Of a stretch of DNA of 64,000 bases, positions 36,601-44,091 are shown one piece after another. This DNA is from Stieleria bergensis (GTDB lineage Bacteria > Planctomycetota > Planctomycetia > Pirellulales > Pirellulaceae). The stretch is taken from the NCBI GenBank assembly GCA_007745635.1, contig CP036272.1, forward strand, positions 759,532 to 823,531, written 5' to 3'. The stretch's first letter is position 1; every line of letters begins with the position of its first letter. The translations under genes were made by a program, and so were the position numbers. A model generated the notes under the pieces. That model had not been told where the DNA came from and searched no databases. It worked only from the letters and a program-made list of their open reading frames with translations.

Positions 36601-36792
36601 ATCTTGGATCGCATTGAACTCTTCAATGATACCGAATCGATCCGCTTGAATGCGTGGGGCTATTGGCAACAGGGGCAGGGCGAGTCACTCAGTTTGCCAC
36701 CGCTGCCAGATTTCTATGATGCGAATCCAAACCCCTACGGCAGGATTCCAGAGTTCCTGCACTATAGTGACGAAGTCCGCCAGAATCACTGA
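33700..36792 (+). CDS. Oversized TolC-family outer-membrane efflux lipoprotein
   Basis: A 1030-residue lipoprotein; TolC homologues are normally 400-500. The lipobox is TLTSGC38. Residues about 40-275 are a Pro/Glu/Ala/Ser-rich region with an acidic patch (DEADDDEADEDSDLR). OEP-like helices start near residue 285 (LTLPMIAELATINQRQLQTQ) and continue through FVDLATEYYRLLLTYRAIEI. A Gln-rich coiled insertion of about 250-300 residues (around 540-830) comes before the second helical half, which ends RLSANRILSDPLDTSADG and NIGNVVARDFLESQQAF. It completes the adaptor-permease-duct operon, starting 115 bases after the permease. Confidence 0.85.
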   Translation: MIAPVSSRLRDSFTSRYRRQLFSVVSVVLLITTLTSGCSRSAYRLRADRDVFHIYQEKQAEEAYTIPPLPGVQVDPRSRFYDPSPADCPALPEPQPTLSSYQLPDLASAPGMTAAEASLSDFTAGQVEAIPTPQGQPRAEIASPSDQVPLAETETNPAETSEAETSTAAPGITSEQRLADLIRQQAAEDDALQSADLPGPPSAGTPQDLTAMDGESKEAESSDEADDDEADEDSDLRIVPIPLQYWQELPTSCLPRMMEFDSVQQEFQRTVPEMGAAEMLSMRSDAPRLTLPMIAELATINQRQLQTQKERLFRNALALTTQRYDYVLRPTIRGNGTGLDYTHARINSASSSGLLVPTETAVTKTTATAGQFLAGFANDVVLTFNGPNGFAANVSSDLLFEFQQTIFQRDVVFEDLTQAERNVIYEARDLIRFQRSLFVDLATEYYRLLLTYRAIEISSQDYFSNLRAFREGRERFRQEDKNTTLVQVDQFEQNALSSRSSLVRACNALESDLDTLKLEIGLPPEMPINLDLSELEALTASDQLTVARQLVMRTLRSLRETDRRGDQADGGVIDTEAMVNGASAVVSHLQDSLQIRAKVDPAARLQQVQQEIDLLAAKLKLLESRLICDIKADQLQQIEADPRFQLSAPIAFERTRELAGDLLVQAQRAIRFRRLQNRMQPDAGGDSQQLQAMGRRIRQAIAQLKQMEDTWDQSDPREQLQRIEQMVQMAVDLGQQAEALVQQATAEVLPADSAELQAVVQQAVEQTLELADRIESSSISSLGQTDPDQQEAMLLALYQRLDLANARGDLADQRRQIKLAADDLKSILDVRVSQRLSANRILSDPLDTSADGNVTRLSLALDTPLNRRIERNVYRATLIDYDQARRNLIQDEDEIKFAVREDLRQLRLRRNQYEISVARAALAYQRVVSTRMQLKLNIGNVVARDFLESQQAFTSALNSVAADHILFILDRIELFNDTESIRLNAWGYWQQGQGESLSLPPLPDFYDANPNPYGRIPEFLHYSDEVRQNH

Positions 36793-36812
36793 TCCGATCG
36801 CGTCGCCTGGCG

Positions 36813-36828
36813 GTTTCACGTGTGAAAC
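36813..36828. repeat. parS-like palindrome with a 2-bp insertion
   Basis: GTTTCAC-GT-GTGAAAC resembles the ParB site TGTTTCACGTGAAACA, but has two extra central bases. It lies just after the TolC-like gene. ParB binding is sensitive to spacing, so function is doubtful. Confidence 0.3.
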
Positions 36829-37090
36829 ATTCAGAATCGAAGGTGTGTTAAAGCAGACAATCTATAGGGTTTTTGCGTGCGTCTGGAAGTCTTGAAAAGA
36901 AAGGTCATCCAGCCTTCCGATACCTTCCGGCAGGCGATCATTCTGTGATGACGATTGCGCTGGTTCAAAACCGCCCAAGAGCCCGTGCATTCACACGATG
37001 GATTGCTTGAAAGAAGCCCTTGCCAGATGGTCTATCCATGCCATCGGGTATCATAATCTCCCAAAAACGTGGCGGAAGGAACTGCCTTAC

Positions 37091-37654
37091 ATGAGATACA
37101 ATAGCCTTTTCGGGCGCATGGTCATTGCCTGCGCTCTGTTTTCGGCCACGATGACTGTCGTCAGTGCTGACTGGAATTCATTCTGGGAAAAAGTGCACAT
37201 CGGTCATCGCCGCAATAACGCTTGGCCTGATCCATTCAATGAAGCGGACGCCATGTCGGTGATCGCCCCTTTTGAGGTAATGAAGCAGAACGGTTGGGTG
37301 CTGCACAACACCATCGGTGCGGATCACTTCCGTGAAGGCGATGGGGCATTGAAGCCTTCGGGTCGTGCCAGTGTGGCATGGATCGCGACTCAGTCGCCCT
37401 TGAATCGTCGCCAGATTTACATCGTTCGCGGTGCTAATCCAGAGGAAACGAACGCTCGCATCGAGTCCGTGCAGACGACCCTGAGCGAGACTCAGATTAA
37501 CGGGCCTGTGCCGACGGTAGCCGTCGTCGATCGCACGGTTCCGACGTTCTCCGGTGCTCGCGCGGTGAAGATTCAGCGGATGGCATTGGAACGCATGGCA
37601 GCTCCACGACTGCCATCGTCAAGTAGCTCTGGAACGCTGTCGGCAGCTCAGTAG
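37091..37654 (+). CDS. Secreted protein of unknown function
   Basis: A 187-residue protein. The signal peptide runs MRYNSLFGRMVIACALFSATMTVVSA, cut before DWNSFW. The mature part begins WEKVHIGHRRNNAWPDPFNEADAMSVIAPF and includes VMKQNGWVLHNTIGADHF and VAWIATQSPLNRRQIYIVRG, then a C-terminus rich in Ser and Ala. It is not recognised as a named family; from memory it resembles short secreted planctomycete proteins. The ATG at 37091 gives the cleanest signal. It stands alone after the efflux operon, about 300 bases downstream, so linkage to it is uncertain. Confidence 0.75.
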   Translation: MRYNSLFGRMVIACALFSATMTVVSADWNSFWEKVHIGHRRNNAWPDPFNEADAMSVIAPFEVMKQNGWVLHNTIGADHFREGDGALKPSGRASVAWIATQSPLNRRQIYIVRGANPEETNARIESVQTTLSETQINGPVPTVAVVDRTVPTFSGARAVKIQRMALERMAAPRLPSSSSSGTLSAAQ

Positions 37655-38094
37655 GCAGGCTGAATTGCCGATCCAATCGGCCGACCGAGTCGCAAACAGC
37701 CCGGGGAAATTGGAAGGGTCTAATGGCTGTGTGTGATCGTAGGTCACCGAATTGGGGAGTCACTTTTTATCACCGAGACGCTCGGTGTTGGGCAAAAAAT
37801 CGAATCGCGGATCGGGCTGTCTAGCAGAGTGCTCGATTCGAAAACAAGATCACACGGTGATTCCTAAGGGAAACACCGTGTTTTTTTTTAGGGATTCATC
37901 CGCTCCTGGCTCAGCGTAGGTGAAGTTCCTTCCCTGTGTCGGTCGATTGGTATTTTCGGTGCAGGTGGAATGTTCGCTACCATCGCACGTTTGACTGTGT
38001 TTTGGCAGTCGCGATGCAACGGCGGTTCGCATCCCGATTCCAACAGCAGCAAGCACCAGAAATCTGCGTTTGTTTTGTTCAAGGGAGTTTGATC
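37655..38094. other. Spacer upstream of TPR lipoprotein
   Basis: 440 bases without a gene. A 7-bp hairpin CACCGAG-ACG-CTCGGTG (37772-37788) has no T-tract. T8 at about 37881-37888 is the longest homopolymer here. Nothing else is supported. Confidence 0.5.
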
Positions 38095-39213
38095 GTGCCG
38101 TTTGATTTACTAGATGGCCGTGCTCATCGCCGTGTGATTGTACGTTGTCTGGCAGCGTCGACGCTGGCCGGTTTGATGACCACCACCGGATGCCAAAATA
38201 CCGCTGGCAAAGTTGCTAGCATGAATCCCTTTGACAAAAGCAATGAAGTCTCCGTTGCCTCTGCCAAAAAAGGCGATTCAAGCAACTTCATGACGGGGTG
38301 GTTCAAAAAGGAAAAGGACACGACGCCCAGAATCGTCGTGGCTGCTGATCAGAGTGATCCGACCAGCTTGGCCCATCAAGGCAAAGTCACGCCGGAGATC
38401 TTGATCGCCCATGGTCGCGTCTGCGAGTCGGTCAACGACTTTGAAAAGGCGATGAATGATTACCAGCGAGCGTTGGAGATGGATCCGGAAAACGGTGAAG
38501 CCTGGGCGCGACTGGCTCGCTTGCATTATCGACTCAAAGACCATGCTCAGGCCATTGAGTCGTTTGGGCATGCATTGAAGCAACTGCCGGATGACGCAAG
38601 CTTGCACAATGATTTGGCGTTGTCGCTTAGCGCCATTGGTAATCACCAAGCCGCAGCACAGGCACTGGATCAAGCCGTCAAGCTAAAACCTCGTTCGTCA
38701 CGGTATTCCAACAATTTGGCTAGCGTCAAGTTTAAGAATGGTGATGCCCAAGGTGCCTTGGAGGTGCTGGTCAAAAATAACAAACCAGCCGTTGCTCACT
38801 TCAACATCGCGTACCTGCATCACAAGCATGGACAATCGCGTGAGGCATTGCGGCATCTCAATTCGGCATTGACCTATGAATCTACGGCCGCCGAGGATCC
38901 TGCGATCGAAGTCGCTGTCAAGCGTTCACGTGAGTTGATGCAGCAAATCGAAGCAACGGTGGCGGTCACCAATCAAGGTGTGGTTTCACAACAGGGATGG
39001 ATTCAGCAACCAGCCGCTGCCAACACTGCCGCTGCCAGCCCGGTTGCCGCGACCAGCCCGGCAGCACGTATCGCTCAGAACCCTGCCGTGACGGGGACTT
39101 CTGTGCAGCCGACTTCACATCGCACTGCCACCGCGGCGCCGGCTGGAACTCAGTTGCCCGCTGCCAGCGGCGCTTCGTCAGCGAAGACGTTAGACTTGCC
39201 CTTTGGCAACTAA
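38095..39213 (+). CDS. TPR-repeat lipoprotein
   Basis: A 372-residue protein with a GTG start at 38095, chosen because a good AGGGAG box precedes it and the signal then starts at residue 1. The N-terminus has RRVIVRCLAASTLAGLMTTTGC33, a lipobox-like site. Residues about 95-265 contain TPR motifs, for example ILIAHGRVCESVNDFEKAMNDYQRALEMDPENGEAWARLARL, AIESFGHALKQLPDDASLHNDLALSL and AAQALDQAVKLKPRSSRYSNNLA. The C-terminal 90 residues are Ala/Pro/Thr low complexity. It is probably an envelope scaffold protein. A strong terminator follows at 39259-39292. Confidence 0.85.
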   Translation: MPFDLLDGRAHRRVIVRCLAASTLAGLMTTTGCQNTAGKVASMNPFDKSNEVSVASAKKGDSSNFMTGWFKKEKDTTPRIVVAADQSDPTSLAHQGKVTPEILIAHGRVCESVNDFEKAMNDYQRALEMDPENGEAWARLARLHYRLKDHAQAIESFGHALKQLPDDASLHNDLALSLSAIGNHQAAAQALDQAVKLKPRSSRYSNNLASVKFKNGDAQGALEVLVKNNKPAVAHFNIAYLHHKHGQSREALRHLNSALTYESTAAEDPAIEVAVKRSRELMQQIEATVAVTNQGVVSQQGWIQQPAAANTAAASPVAATSPAARIAQNPAVTGTSVQPTSHRTATAAPAGTQLPAASGASSAKTLDLPFGN

Positions 39214-39253
39214 CTGCTTTCCTGGCTGGCAGAAATCAAAACTGACTGGCAGA

Positions 39254-39293
39254 AATGAAAAAACGCCTCGATGATTCATCGAGGCGTTTTCGT
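39254..39293. terminator. Bidirectional intrinsic terminator
   Basis: AACGCCTCGATGA pairs with TCATCGAGGCGTT, with A-rich sequence before and TTTTCGTTT after. It lies between the convergent TPR lipoprotein and LTxxQ-like genes and can serve both. Confidence 0.85.
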
Positions 39294-39317
39294 TTGAGTC
39301 AAGAAGTAAACGTCAGC

Positions 39318-39824
39318 TTACTCTGGCTTCTTCTTACCCTTCTTGGCAGGCTTTGCTCGGCCTTGCAATCGCTGAGGCAGCTTGGCCTTTTGTTCGTCGG
39401 TTAGCAAGGCAACAATTTTTTTCATCATTTCCATGCGTTGGCCGTTCGACTTCTTCAGCGCGGCAACTTGTGCTTCGGTGAGTTTGAGTTCTTTATTGGC
39501 AGCCGCTTGTGCTTCGAGATTCTTCTTGCCGTCTTTGACCAGCTGCTGAACCAACTTGGTTCGCTTTTGCATGAGCTCGGTTGTCAAGCCGGCTTCTTCG
39601 CGCTCTTTGCGCATGCTAACGACCGACTCTTTGGCCATCGCGGTGATCTTGGTGGTCTGTTCTTCGGTCAGTTCCAAGTCGCCAAGCTGTTTCAGCACGC
39701 TGGCAGCAGGGTTACGACCTTTGCCTTTTTTGGCATTCTTGGGTTTGTCTTGGGCGACAACAGTGGTGGCGATCAGGACCACGCAGCAAAGTGTGATGCC
39801 ACGCAGGAGCGAGCGTTTAGTCAT
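39318..39824 (-). CDS. Secreted helical LTxxQ-like protein
   Basis: A 168-residue secreted protein. The signal peptide (MTKRSLLRGITLCCVVLIATTVVA, cut before QDKPKN) leads into a Lys/Gly-rich segment and a helical domain with ELTEEQTTKITAMAKE, ELKLTEAQVAALKKSN and LLTDEQKAKL, the LTxxQ-type spacing seen in Spy/CpxP-like periplasmic proteins. The ends are strongly basic (GRAKPAKKGKKKPE). The function is not known; a chaperone or metal-sensing role is only by analogy. The start at 39824 is preferred, since the upstream extension lacks signal-like features. Confidence 0.75.
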   Translation of the reverse strand: MTKRSLLRGITLCCVVLIATTVVAQDKPKNAKKGKGRNPAASVLKQLGDLELTEEQTTKITAMAKESVVSMRKEREEAGLTTELMQKRTKLVQQLVKDGKKNLEAQAAANKELKLTEAQVAALKKSNGQRMEMMKKIVALLTDEQKAKLPQRLQGRAKPAKKGKKKPE

Positions 39825-40012
39825 GGGGGACCTTGTTGGGGAGGAGTTTGCAGAATGACAGGAGAGGCTGTTCGGCAAAAGGGAACCTTGCCAGCCTGCG
39901 ACCATTCTATTCTTAACGGACTCGCTGGTGGGCGCTGGCGGCGGATTTCAGCGAAATCTGAAACGTTCACACCGTTGGGCATTAGGCAGGGCTGAGATCC
40001 AGCAAGCAGGGC

Positions 40013-41452
40013 TTAATCGGTCACCACAATCGAGGCTCGCGTGCGTCGCGCCAGAATCATCAATCCGGTCAACGTGAGCACCAAACCAACGACCAAGGTG
40101 ACGGTGATCGGTTCGGAAAACAGGATCACTCCAGCTGTGGCTGCAAGCGCAACCTGAGAGGCATTGATCAAGTTCACCGCCACCAGCGGCAGACGCTTCA
40201 GCGAAGCGGTCAAGGTGATGAACGCGATGAAATTGCACAGCCCGGCAAAGCTCATCCACAGCCAGCTGCGAGCATGAATTTCGCTGATCTGAATCAAGCC
40301 GAGCTGGATGAGCGAATAGCCCCACAGCAATCCGACACCCACAGCGCCACTGATCAGCATCAAGGTCGTCGATCCGATGCCATCGCGCAAACTGCGACGC
40401 ATCGCAACGCCAAAGTAGGCGTAGGTCAGTCCCGACAGGATCGCCCAACCGGAACCGAAGATGATTTGCCAGGCGCGTTTGGACGAGGCCGCTGAGCCGA
40501 CGGAGGCGGATTCTGTCACCGTGCTGTCGTTGCTCAGCCCACTTGGGCTTGGCTCCGCAGCAATGCTTGCTTGATCCGTCGCGGCGAGCTGTCGTTTGGC
40601 TTCGGCCGGTGACTGGGAATCCATTGAGTCTTGGCTGGGAATCGCCAGCACCACAACGGCGGTGATCAGCGTCAACATCGCGATCAGTTTGCGCAGTCCG
40701 ATCGACTCCTTCAGGATCACGACACCCAGAATCGCACCACAGACAATAATCGTTCCCAGCGTGATCGGAACAACGGTGGAGATACCGATCAGCTCGAGTG
40801 CTTTTTGAAAGGCAACGTTGCCAAGGAACTGGGCAAAGATCGCAGCGACGGTGAAGTCGATCAGCCGTGTCCGAGTGTGACGCGCTGATGGCGTGGCACG
40901 CTTTGCCGGGTTTGCTGGCCGACTGTGGGTGTGACTGGATTGTTGTTTCCACGCCCAGTGCATGACAATCCAAGGCGTTAGCAAAACAAGATTGGGAGTC
41001 GCTTTCATGGCGGAAACGACATAGGGGTTCACATCCACACATTGCCGCAGCCCGATGTTGGACGCCGTGTAGAGGATTGCCGACAGCAGGCCACAGAGGG
41101 GGCCAATGGCTTGTTGCCAGGGAGAGAGCACCGGTCGCGGCCTGGGAAGCGTTTGGTCCCTAGGAGGTGGAGGCGGCCAGGGTTGGTCCGCCGCATCAGC
41201 GTTCTCAGCAGAGGTGGTGCCTGCTGTGAGCGAAAGATCTGGGCTGGAAAGATCTGGGCTGGAAAGATCTGGGCTGGAAAGATCTGGGCTGGAAAGATCT
41301 GGGCTGGAAAGATCTGGGCTGGAAAGATCTGGCTGATGTGATGGACCCGACGCCTGATGATTGTGATTGGCCAGTGGTTTGGGTTGAGAGCTCACCTGCG
41401 CACGTCTTTCAGGCGATCCAGTGGAGGGATCTGTGGGCAGGTTGGTGTCCAT
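40013..41452 (-). CDS. DMT/EamA family membrane exporter
   Basis: A 479-residue membrane protein with about ten hydrophobic segments in two EamA halves. The first starts at PLCGLLSAILYTASNIGLRQ and the second at ILSGLTYAYFGVAMRRSL; the end is TLVVGLVLTLTGLMILARR. A 65-residue loop rich in Ser/Ala/Thr divides them. Substrate unknown. Residues about 40-75 are seven tandem PDLSS-type units from a 15-bp minisatellite. From ATG 41452 the frame overlaps the PP2C gene by 61 bases. A GTG at 41131, placed just before the first membrane helix, would give a 372-residue exporter without the repeats or the overlap. Which start is used is unclear. Confidence 0.8.
   Translation of the reverse strand: MDTNLPTDPSTGSPERRAQVSSQPKPLANHNHQASGPSHQPDLSSPDLSSPDLSSPDLSSPDLSSPDLSSPDLSLTAGTTSAENADAADQPWPPPPPRDQTLPRPRPVLSPWQQAIGPLCGLLSAILYTASNIGLRQCVDVNPYVVSAMKATPNLVLLTPWIVMHWAWKQQSSHTHSRPANPAKRATPSARHTRTRLIDFTVAAIFAQFLGNVAFQKALELIGISTVVPITLGTIIVCGAILGVVILKESIGLRKLIAMLTLITAVVVLAIPSQDSMDSQSPAEAKRQLAATDQASIAAEPSPSGLSNDSTVTESASVGSAASSKRAWQIIFGSGWAILSGLTYAYFGVAMRRSLRDGIGSTTLMLISGAVGVGLLWGYSLIQLGLIQISEIHARSWLWMSFAGLCNFIAFITLTASLKRLPLVAVNLINASQVALAATAGVILFSEPITVTLVVGLVLTLTGLMILARRTRASIVVTD
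41230..41336. repeat. 15-bp minisatellite (seven units)
   Basis: The unit AGATCTGGGCTGGAA is repeated seven times, encoding Ser-Ser-Pro-Asp-Leu on the minus strand at the N-terminus of the exporter frame. The copies are essentially identical. It begins 56 bases beyond the PP2C stop. Confidence 0.9.
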
Positions 41453-42414
41453 TCTGGATCGGTCTCAATCGGTGCGTCTTGATCAATAGGAGTCTGTTTC
41501 GGCGTCGGCCGGCACAGCACGACGGTGACATTATCGTCCCCGCCACAGTCGTTTGCATGCTCGATCAAGGACCGACACACAATGGAGGCATCGGGTTCTG
41601 CCTCAACACGAGCGGCCAGTTCCTGAAGGTCCAAATAGCGATACAGGCCGTCACTGCACAGCAAGATGGCATCATCAGGTTGCAGAGCCACTTTATGGAC
41701 TTCCGCCAATAACTTGCGTTCGGTCTGACCGCCAAGCACATTCCAAAGCACGTTGCTCCAGCGGCTGCTGGCTTCTTCCTCTGGTTTCAGCCCACCGGCT
41801 TCGACCAGCTGGTGAGCCAGGGTATGGTCGGTGGTGATTTGGTTGGCCTGGCCATTGCGAATCAGATAGCAACGACTGTCGCCTGCATGAACGACATAGA
41901 GGTTGGGCCAGGAAACATAGGCCATCGTCAGCGTGGTGCCCATGCCTTGATGCTGACGATTTTCACGCCCTTTGATCAAAACACGCTGGTGAGCGTCTTT
42001 GAAAAGTTCCTGTAATGATGTGATGAAGTCTTGTTCTGCCTGCTGGCCGTCAGATTGAAAGAACCAATGCACGCTGTTCAGCAGGCGAGCGATCAGGTGT
42101 TCTGCCGCGATCCGGCTGGCTTGCTCCCCACCTTGGTGGCCTCCCATCCCATCGGCGACCAGCAAGATTTGGCCCTGGAGACCACCAAAAATTCGTCCGA
42201 CTTTGATCTCCGCTAAGCTTGATGCCGAGACCAGCATCGACTTGGTCATCTCAGCGATCAGAAACTGATCCTGGTTCGATGGCCGCCGTTTGCCCGGATC
42301 GGTCATGCCATAGGTGTCTGAGCAAGTGAACTCAAAATCGTTGTCCGACACGGCGCTACCTTTGCTTGATACTTTCGGTGCTGTGTATGATCTGTTACGG
42401 AGGATGGCCAGCAA
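41392..42414 (-). CDS. PP2C-family serine/threonine protein phosphatase
   Basis: A 340-residue PP2C (PPM) phosphatase. The metal-binding motifs are all present: RRPSNQDQFL, LLVADGMGGHQGGEQAS, GMGTTLTMAYV, YVVHAGDSRCYLIR, LLCSDGLYRYL and GGDDNVTVVLCRP. It has no membrane segment or sensor domain, so it is a soluble phosphatase that probably reverses Ser/Thr kinase signalling, which is extensive in planctomycetes. The last 35 residues are Pro-rich and cover the overlap with the exporter frame. The start could be ATG 42414 or a GTG near 42351. The partner kinase is not in the window. Confidence 0.92.
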   Translation of the reverse strand: MLAILRNRSYTAPKVSSKGSAVSDNDFEFTCSDTYGMTDPGKRRPSNQDQFLIAEMTKSMLVSASSLAEIKVGRIFGGLQGQILLVADGMGGHQGGEQASRIAAEHLIARLLNSVHWFFQSDGQQAEQDFITSLQELFKDAHQRVLIKGRENRQHQGMGTTLTMAYVSWPNLYVVHAGDSRCYLIRNGQANQITTDHTLAHQLVEAGGLKPEEEASSRWSNVLWNVLGGQTERKLLAEVHKVALQPDDAILLCSDGLYRYLDLQELAARVEAEPDASIVCRSLIEHANDCGGDDNVTVVLCRPTPKQTPIDQDAPIETDPEWTPTCPQIPPLDRLKDVRR

Positions 42415-42766
42415 TCACGCGTGTCTTTTGGCAAACGTTGTGATGGCAGATCCACCTCAGCGGTCGATCGTTCCGACTGTCACCCAGTCTTCCGTCAAAT
42501 CATTGTGTGGCCAGTGATTGTGTGGCCAGTGATCGTGTTGACAGAGACGATGGCTGCCTTGTCATTGTAGCGGCTGCGCAGAGATCGGCTAAGCAACAAG
42601 GGACTTTGGTTTCTTGATTGTTGGCCTCGTTCCTGCGAATCCCTTTAAACGGCATGGTGATTGTGTTCCTGGCCAGCTTCATGGAATTGGGTGATTGATT
42701 CTGGGTGAAGTTAAGTTAAGAATAGGTGCATGTGGGCCTGTTTCGGAATTTGAATGTGAAAGTGTG
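42415..42766. other. Divergent spacer between PP2C and SET genes
   Basis: 352 bases without a gene. ATTGTGTGGCCAGTG occurs twice in tandem (42502-42531), a short 15-bp direct repeat. Confidence 0.5.
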
Positions 42767-43276
42767 ATGGAACTCTCAAAAAAGCGTCGCAAGAAGCTGC
42801 AGCAATCGGTCGAAGCGTATTACGGCTACCGTCGTTATGAAGACCGTGATGTTTATGTTTACGACCACGGTGGCAAACTCGGCTGTGGGGTTTTCGCCAG
42901 TCGCCAGTTCTTCCCTGGCGAACTGGTGTTTGAAATCACCGGTCAGATGATCCGCGCGGACAAGTACGATGGTTCGGTTTACGCCATGCACTTGGATGAT
43001 GACTGGTATCTGGAACCGACCATTCCAGGCGCCTTCATCAACCATTCCTGTAGCCCGAATTGCGATCTGATTCAGGTCTCCGATGTTAGCAACGGTCTGG
43101 TTGCCCGCTGTAACATCGAACCCAATACCGAATTGTGCTTTGACTATCAGTGGGATGCACAGTGGTGGATTCCCAAGTGTCAATGCGGTTCGCGAAATTG
43201 TCGCGGCTGGGTTGTGGCTGAGGAGAAGGTTAAGAAGATGAACCGCATCGCTCAGCGCAACAAGAAAGCCAAATAG
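42767..43276 (+). CDS. SET-domain protein (putative protein-lysine methyltransferase)
   Basis: A 169-residue single-domain SET protein. The SAM-binding and catalytic motifs are GCGVFASRQFFPGELVFEI, FINHSCSPNC and ELCFDYQW, followed by the post-SET zinc cluster CQCGSRNCRGW. All expected motifs, including the NHSC pseudoknot and the tyrosine in FDYQW, are visible. Bacterial SET proteins are uncommon outside Chlamydiae and some environmental phyla, and the few studied modify histone-like or ribosomal proteins. The substrate here is unknown. The tail is Lys/Arg-rich (KKMNRIAQRNKKAK). ATG 42767 is preferred, with a further in-frame start at 42695 adding unrelated residues. Confidence 0.92.
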   Translation: MELSKKRRKKLQQSVEAYYGYRRYEDRDVYVYDHGGKLGCGVFASRQFFPGELVFEITGQMIRADKYDGSVYAMHLDDDWYLEPTIPGAFINHSCSPNCDLIQVSDVSNGLVARCNIEPNTELCFDYQWDAQWWIPKCQCGSRNCRGWVVAEEKVKKMNRIAQRNKKAK

Positions 43277-44091
43277 GGCTTGTTGAGAAAGAGAGATTTG
43301 GTGCGCGCTTGCAACACTGCTTTGAACAGGGTTGCATCCTGGCTGATGTTGCGTTTTCCTATGTTTTCTGGGGATAATTGCGATCTCATCGAACCGGGGC
43401 TGGGTTCGTAGGCGGCCGTGCTTGCACGCACCAGTGAAATGGCATCGCACAGTTGGGCTGCAATCACGTGGATTTTCCGCCTCCGCACTACCAGACTCGA
43501 AGATCTTCAAAGCAGTAGTGCTTGCACAGACCTTTCGATAACATCCTTCCGCTGGCGGGAGGATCGGACGCGGTAGCGGCCGGGGAGGGCTCCCTCTGTG
43601 CACTGCTGGCTCGGTTGGTAGAGCCACCTCTGGCGAACGCCAATGCAGCAGATGACACTTGCTCTCTCGACGGAACGCCCAAAAGCAAGTGTGGAACACC
43701 TACGGCGCAGGGACGTCCAGGCTGATGTATCTTCGTCCAACAGCATCAGGGAAACACACCACGGTTGCCAGCGAGATCCCATCGCGCGGCTTGTCATCAC
43801 ACCGAAGTTTCCGAACGCCGTCGGTGTTCTACAACTGGTTCGGGATAGCCCCTTGGAATGCAATCAGGTGCAAGCCTTATCGCTCAACGTCGCCAAGCGC
43901 CTTGCACCCGAAACAACAAACAAGCAGTCAAGCCAATCAAAAAGCAAGGTGTTCGACTCAATCTGCAAGCCCCAAATAGCTCCAGCGGATTGGACTCGAT
44001 GGCACGCTGATTTTGCCTTCGGTGAGTTCAAGATTCGCAATCGTTCAATGGCAGTTCTGCTGCTCGATCTCATGATCGAGCGGTGGCTCGC
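43277..44091. other. Repeat-containing spacer between SET gene and priA
   Basis: These 815 bases have no supportable gene. They contain one forward (about 43809-43829) and one inverted (43691-43708) copy of the GAACGCCGWAGGTGTTCTA-type motif and a few degenerate hairpins. Open frames here are short and lack family features. Confidence 0.6.
43691..43829. repeat. Inverted and forward copies of the GAACGCCG repeat motif
   Basis: GTGGAACACCTACGGCGC (43691-43708) is the reverse complement of the motif found at 1905 and 2253, and GAACGCCGTCGGTGTTCTAC (from about 43809) is a forward copy followed by CCTTGGAATGCAA, also shared with the 2.3 kb element. It shows that the family is dispersed, not only tandem. 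Confidence 0.6.

Noticed and set aside
43277-44091. Short open frames between the SET gene and priA
   Set aside because: They cross dispersed repeats, have no start signals or family features and lie in a decayed spacer.
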